64,000 bases of DNA from Nocardioides immobilis. GTDB lineage: Bacteria > Actinomycetota > Actinomycetes > Propionibacteriales > Nocardioidaceae. Below the pieces are notes generated by a model. That model was not told where the DNA came from, made no database searches, and was given only the letters and a program-made list of their open reading frames with translations. Location: contig NZ_QXGH01000026.1 of NCBI RefSeq assembly GCF_003515065.1, forward strand, positions 1 to 64,000, in the 5' to 3' direction. How positions within the stretch are numbered: position 1 is the first letter of the stretch; the number at the start of each line of letters is the position of its first letter. Shown piece by piece: positions 63,181-64,000 of this stretch. The position numbers and the translations under genes were made by a program.

Positions 63181-64000
63181 TCAGCCGCGGCGGTAGGCGG
63201 GCGCGACCTCGTTGATCGCGTCGCCCATCCGGTGGATGCGCAGCGCGTTGGTCGAGCCGGGGATGCCGGGCGGGCTGCCGGCGACGATCACGACCAGGTC
63301 GCCCTCGGTCACCCGTCCGATGCGCAGCAGCTCCTCGTCGACCTGACGCACCATCTCGTCGGTGTGCTCGACGGTGACCGTCTGGAACGCCTCGACGCCC
63401 CAGGTGAGCGCGAGCTGCGAGCGGCACCGCGCCTCGGGCGTGAACGCCAGCACGGGGATGCCGCTGCGCAGCCGGGCCAGGCGCCGGGCCGAGTCACCCG
63501 ACTGGGTGAACGCGACGACGTACTTCGCCCCGACCCGCTGGGCCACCTCCTCGGCGCCCTTCGTGATGATGCCGGCGCGGGTGTGGGGGTCCCAGTCGAT
63601 CCGGCCGAACCGGCTGAACGTGTCGTCGACGAGCGCGTGGTCCTCGGTGGCGGAGATGATCCGCGCCATCGTCTCCACGGTGTGGATCGGGTGCTCGCCG
63701 ACGCTGGTCTCGCCCGACAGCATCACGGCGTCGGCACCGTCGAGGACCGCGTTGGCGACGTCGCTGGCCTCGGCCCGGGTGGGCGCCGGGTTGACCACCA
63801 TCGACTCCAGCATCTGGGTCGCCACGATGACCGGCTTCGCGTTGCGTCGGGCGGCGACGATGACCTTCTTCTGGAGGAAGGGCACCTCCTCCAGCGGGCA
63901 CTCCACGCCGAGGTCGCCGCGAGCCACCATGAAGCCGTCGAACGCCTCGACGACCTCGTCGAGGTTCTCGATCGCCTGCGGCTTCTCGATCTTCGCGATC
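63181..64000 (-). CDS. pyk: Pyruvate kinase, C-terminal part (runs off the window)
   Basis: The 3' 273 codons are present; the gene continues beyond 64000. Converts phosphoenolpyruvate and ADP to pyruvate and ATP. Visible: IAKIEKPQAIENL with the catalytic-lysine strand, FMVARGDLGVE (Mg2+-binding), KKVIVAARRNAKPVIVATQM, APTRAEASDVANAVLDGADAVMLSGETSVG, and the C-terminal allosteric domain ending APAYRRG. Normal C-terminal length. Confidence 0.96.
   Translation of the reverse strand, partial: IAKIEKPQAIENLDEVVEAFDGFMVARGDLGVECPLEEVPFLQKKVIVAARRNAKPVIVATQMLESMVVNPAPTRAEASDVANAVLDGADAVMLSGETSVGEHPIHTVETMARIISATEDHALVDDTFSRFGRIDWDPHTRAGIITKGAEEVAQRVGAKYVVAFTQSGDSARRLARLRSGIPVLAFTPEARCRSQLALTWGVEAFQTVTVEHTDEMVRQVDEELLRIGRVTEGDLVVIVAGSPPGIPGSTNALRIHRMGDAINEVAPAYRRG

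Overview
The window is 64 kb of a high-GC actinobacterial chromosome, most likely from the Nocardioidaceae (Nocardioides or a close relative). This rests on codon use, protein content and gene order. The block from the RNA methyltransferase through the APC permease, two TrkA proteins, DUF3159, an OB-fold protein, DUF3710, dut, DUF3093, DUF4193 and suhB has the same order as the Rv2689c-Rv2701c region of Mycobacterium tuberculosis. The polA, rpsA, coaE, pdtaR and pyk genes later in the window recall the Rv1617-Rv1631 neighbourhood. Many genes carry a TAnnnT hexamer 6-7 nt before the start codon, which suggests leaderless transcription.

Layout. 1-204: the end of an IS21-family element, with the first codons of istA and three 24-bp terminal repeats; 205-733 holds no gene I can name. 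734-18.6 kb: housekeeping genes (RNA m5U methyltransferase, KimA-like permease with TrkA subunits, dut operon, suhB-ferrochelatase operon, MFS transporter, sepH, fused reductase/SDR, sulfurtransferase-USP pair, ECF42-type sigma factor with its YCII partner). 18.6-24.9 kb: an orphan lipoprotein, a GCS2 ligase, DUF4192 and dinB. 24.9-25.3 kb: a gene-free, structured stretch with a minus-strand terminator, the best candidate here for an undescribed RNA. 25.3-38 kb: oligopeptidase B, principal-like sigma factor, coaE and an acyl-CoA synthetase sharing a symmetric promoter, secreted hydrolases, a GlxA-type regulator facing a 48-aa membrane protein, rpsA, and a methyltransferase/condensation-like operon. 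38-50.3 kb: a cell-envelope glycan locus (DUF3068, GT4, GT2, DUF2613-like peptide, two large membrane proteins, AftD-like transferase, flippase). 50.3-60.4 kb: polA, thioesterase, acetyltransferase and a complete branched-chain amino-acid type ABC transporter (livHMGF plus convergent livK). 60.4-64 kb: pdtaR, a tRNA with a Leu anticodon but no long variable arm, a free-standing LAGLIDADG-type protein, a frameshifted DUF427 gene, a start-less reading frame and the 3' part of pyk.

The most unusual points are: the structured region at 24.9-25.3 kb; the tRNA-Leu(CAA)/LAGLIDADG pair; the missing stop codon between a large membrane protein and the DUF2613-like peptide; the 110-codon open frame directly after the pyk stop codon; the overlapping divergent -10 elements between coaE and the acyl-CoA synthetase; and the LivH permease with an N-terminal secreted domain. 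All calls come from reading the sequence; no searches were run.
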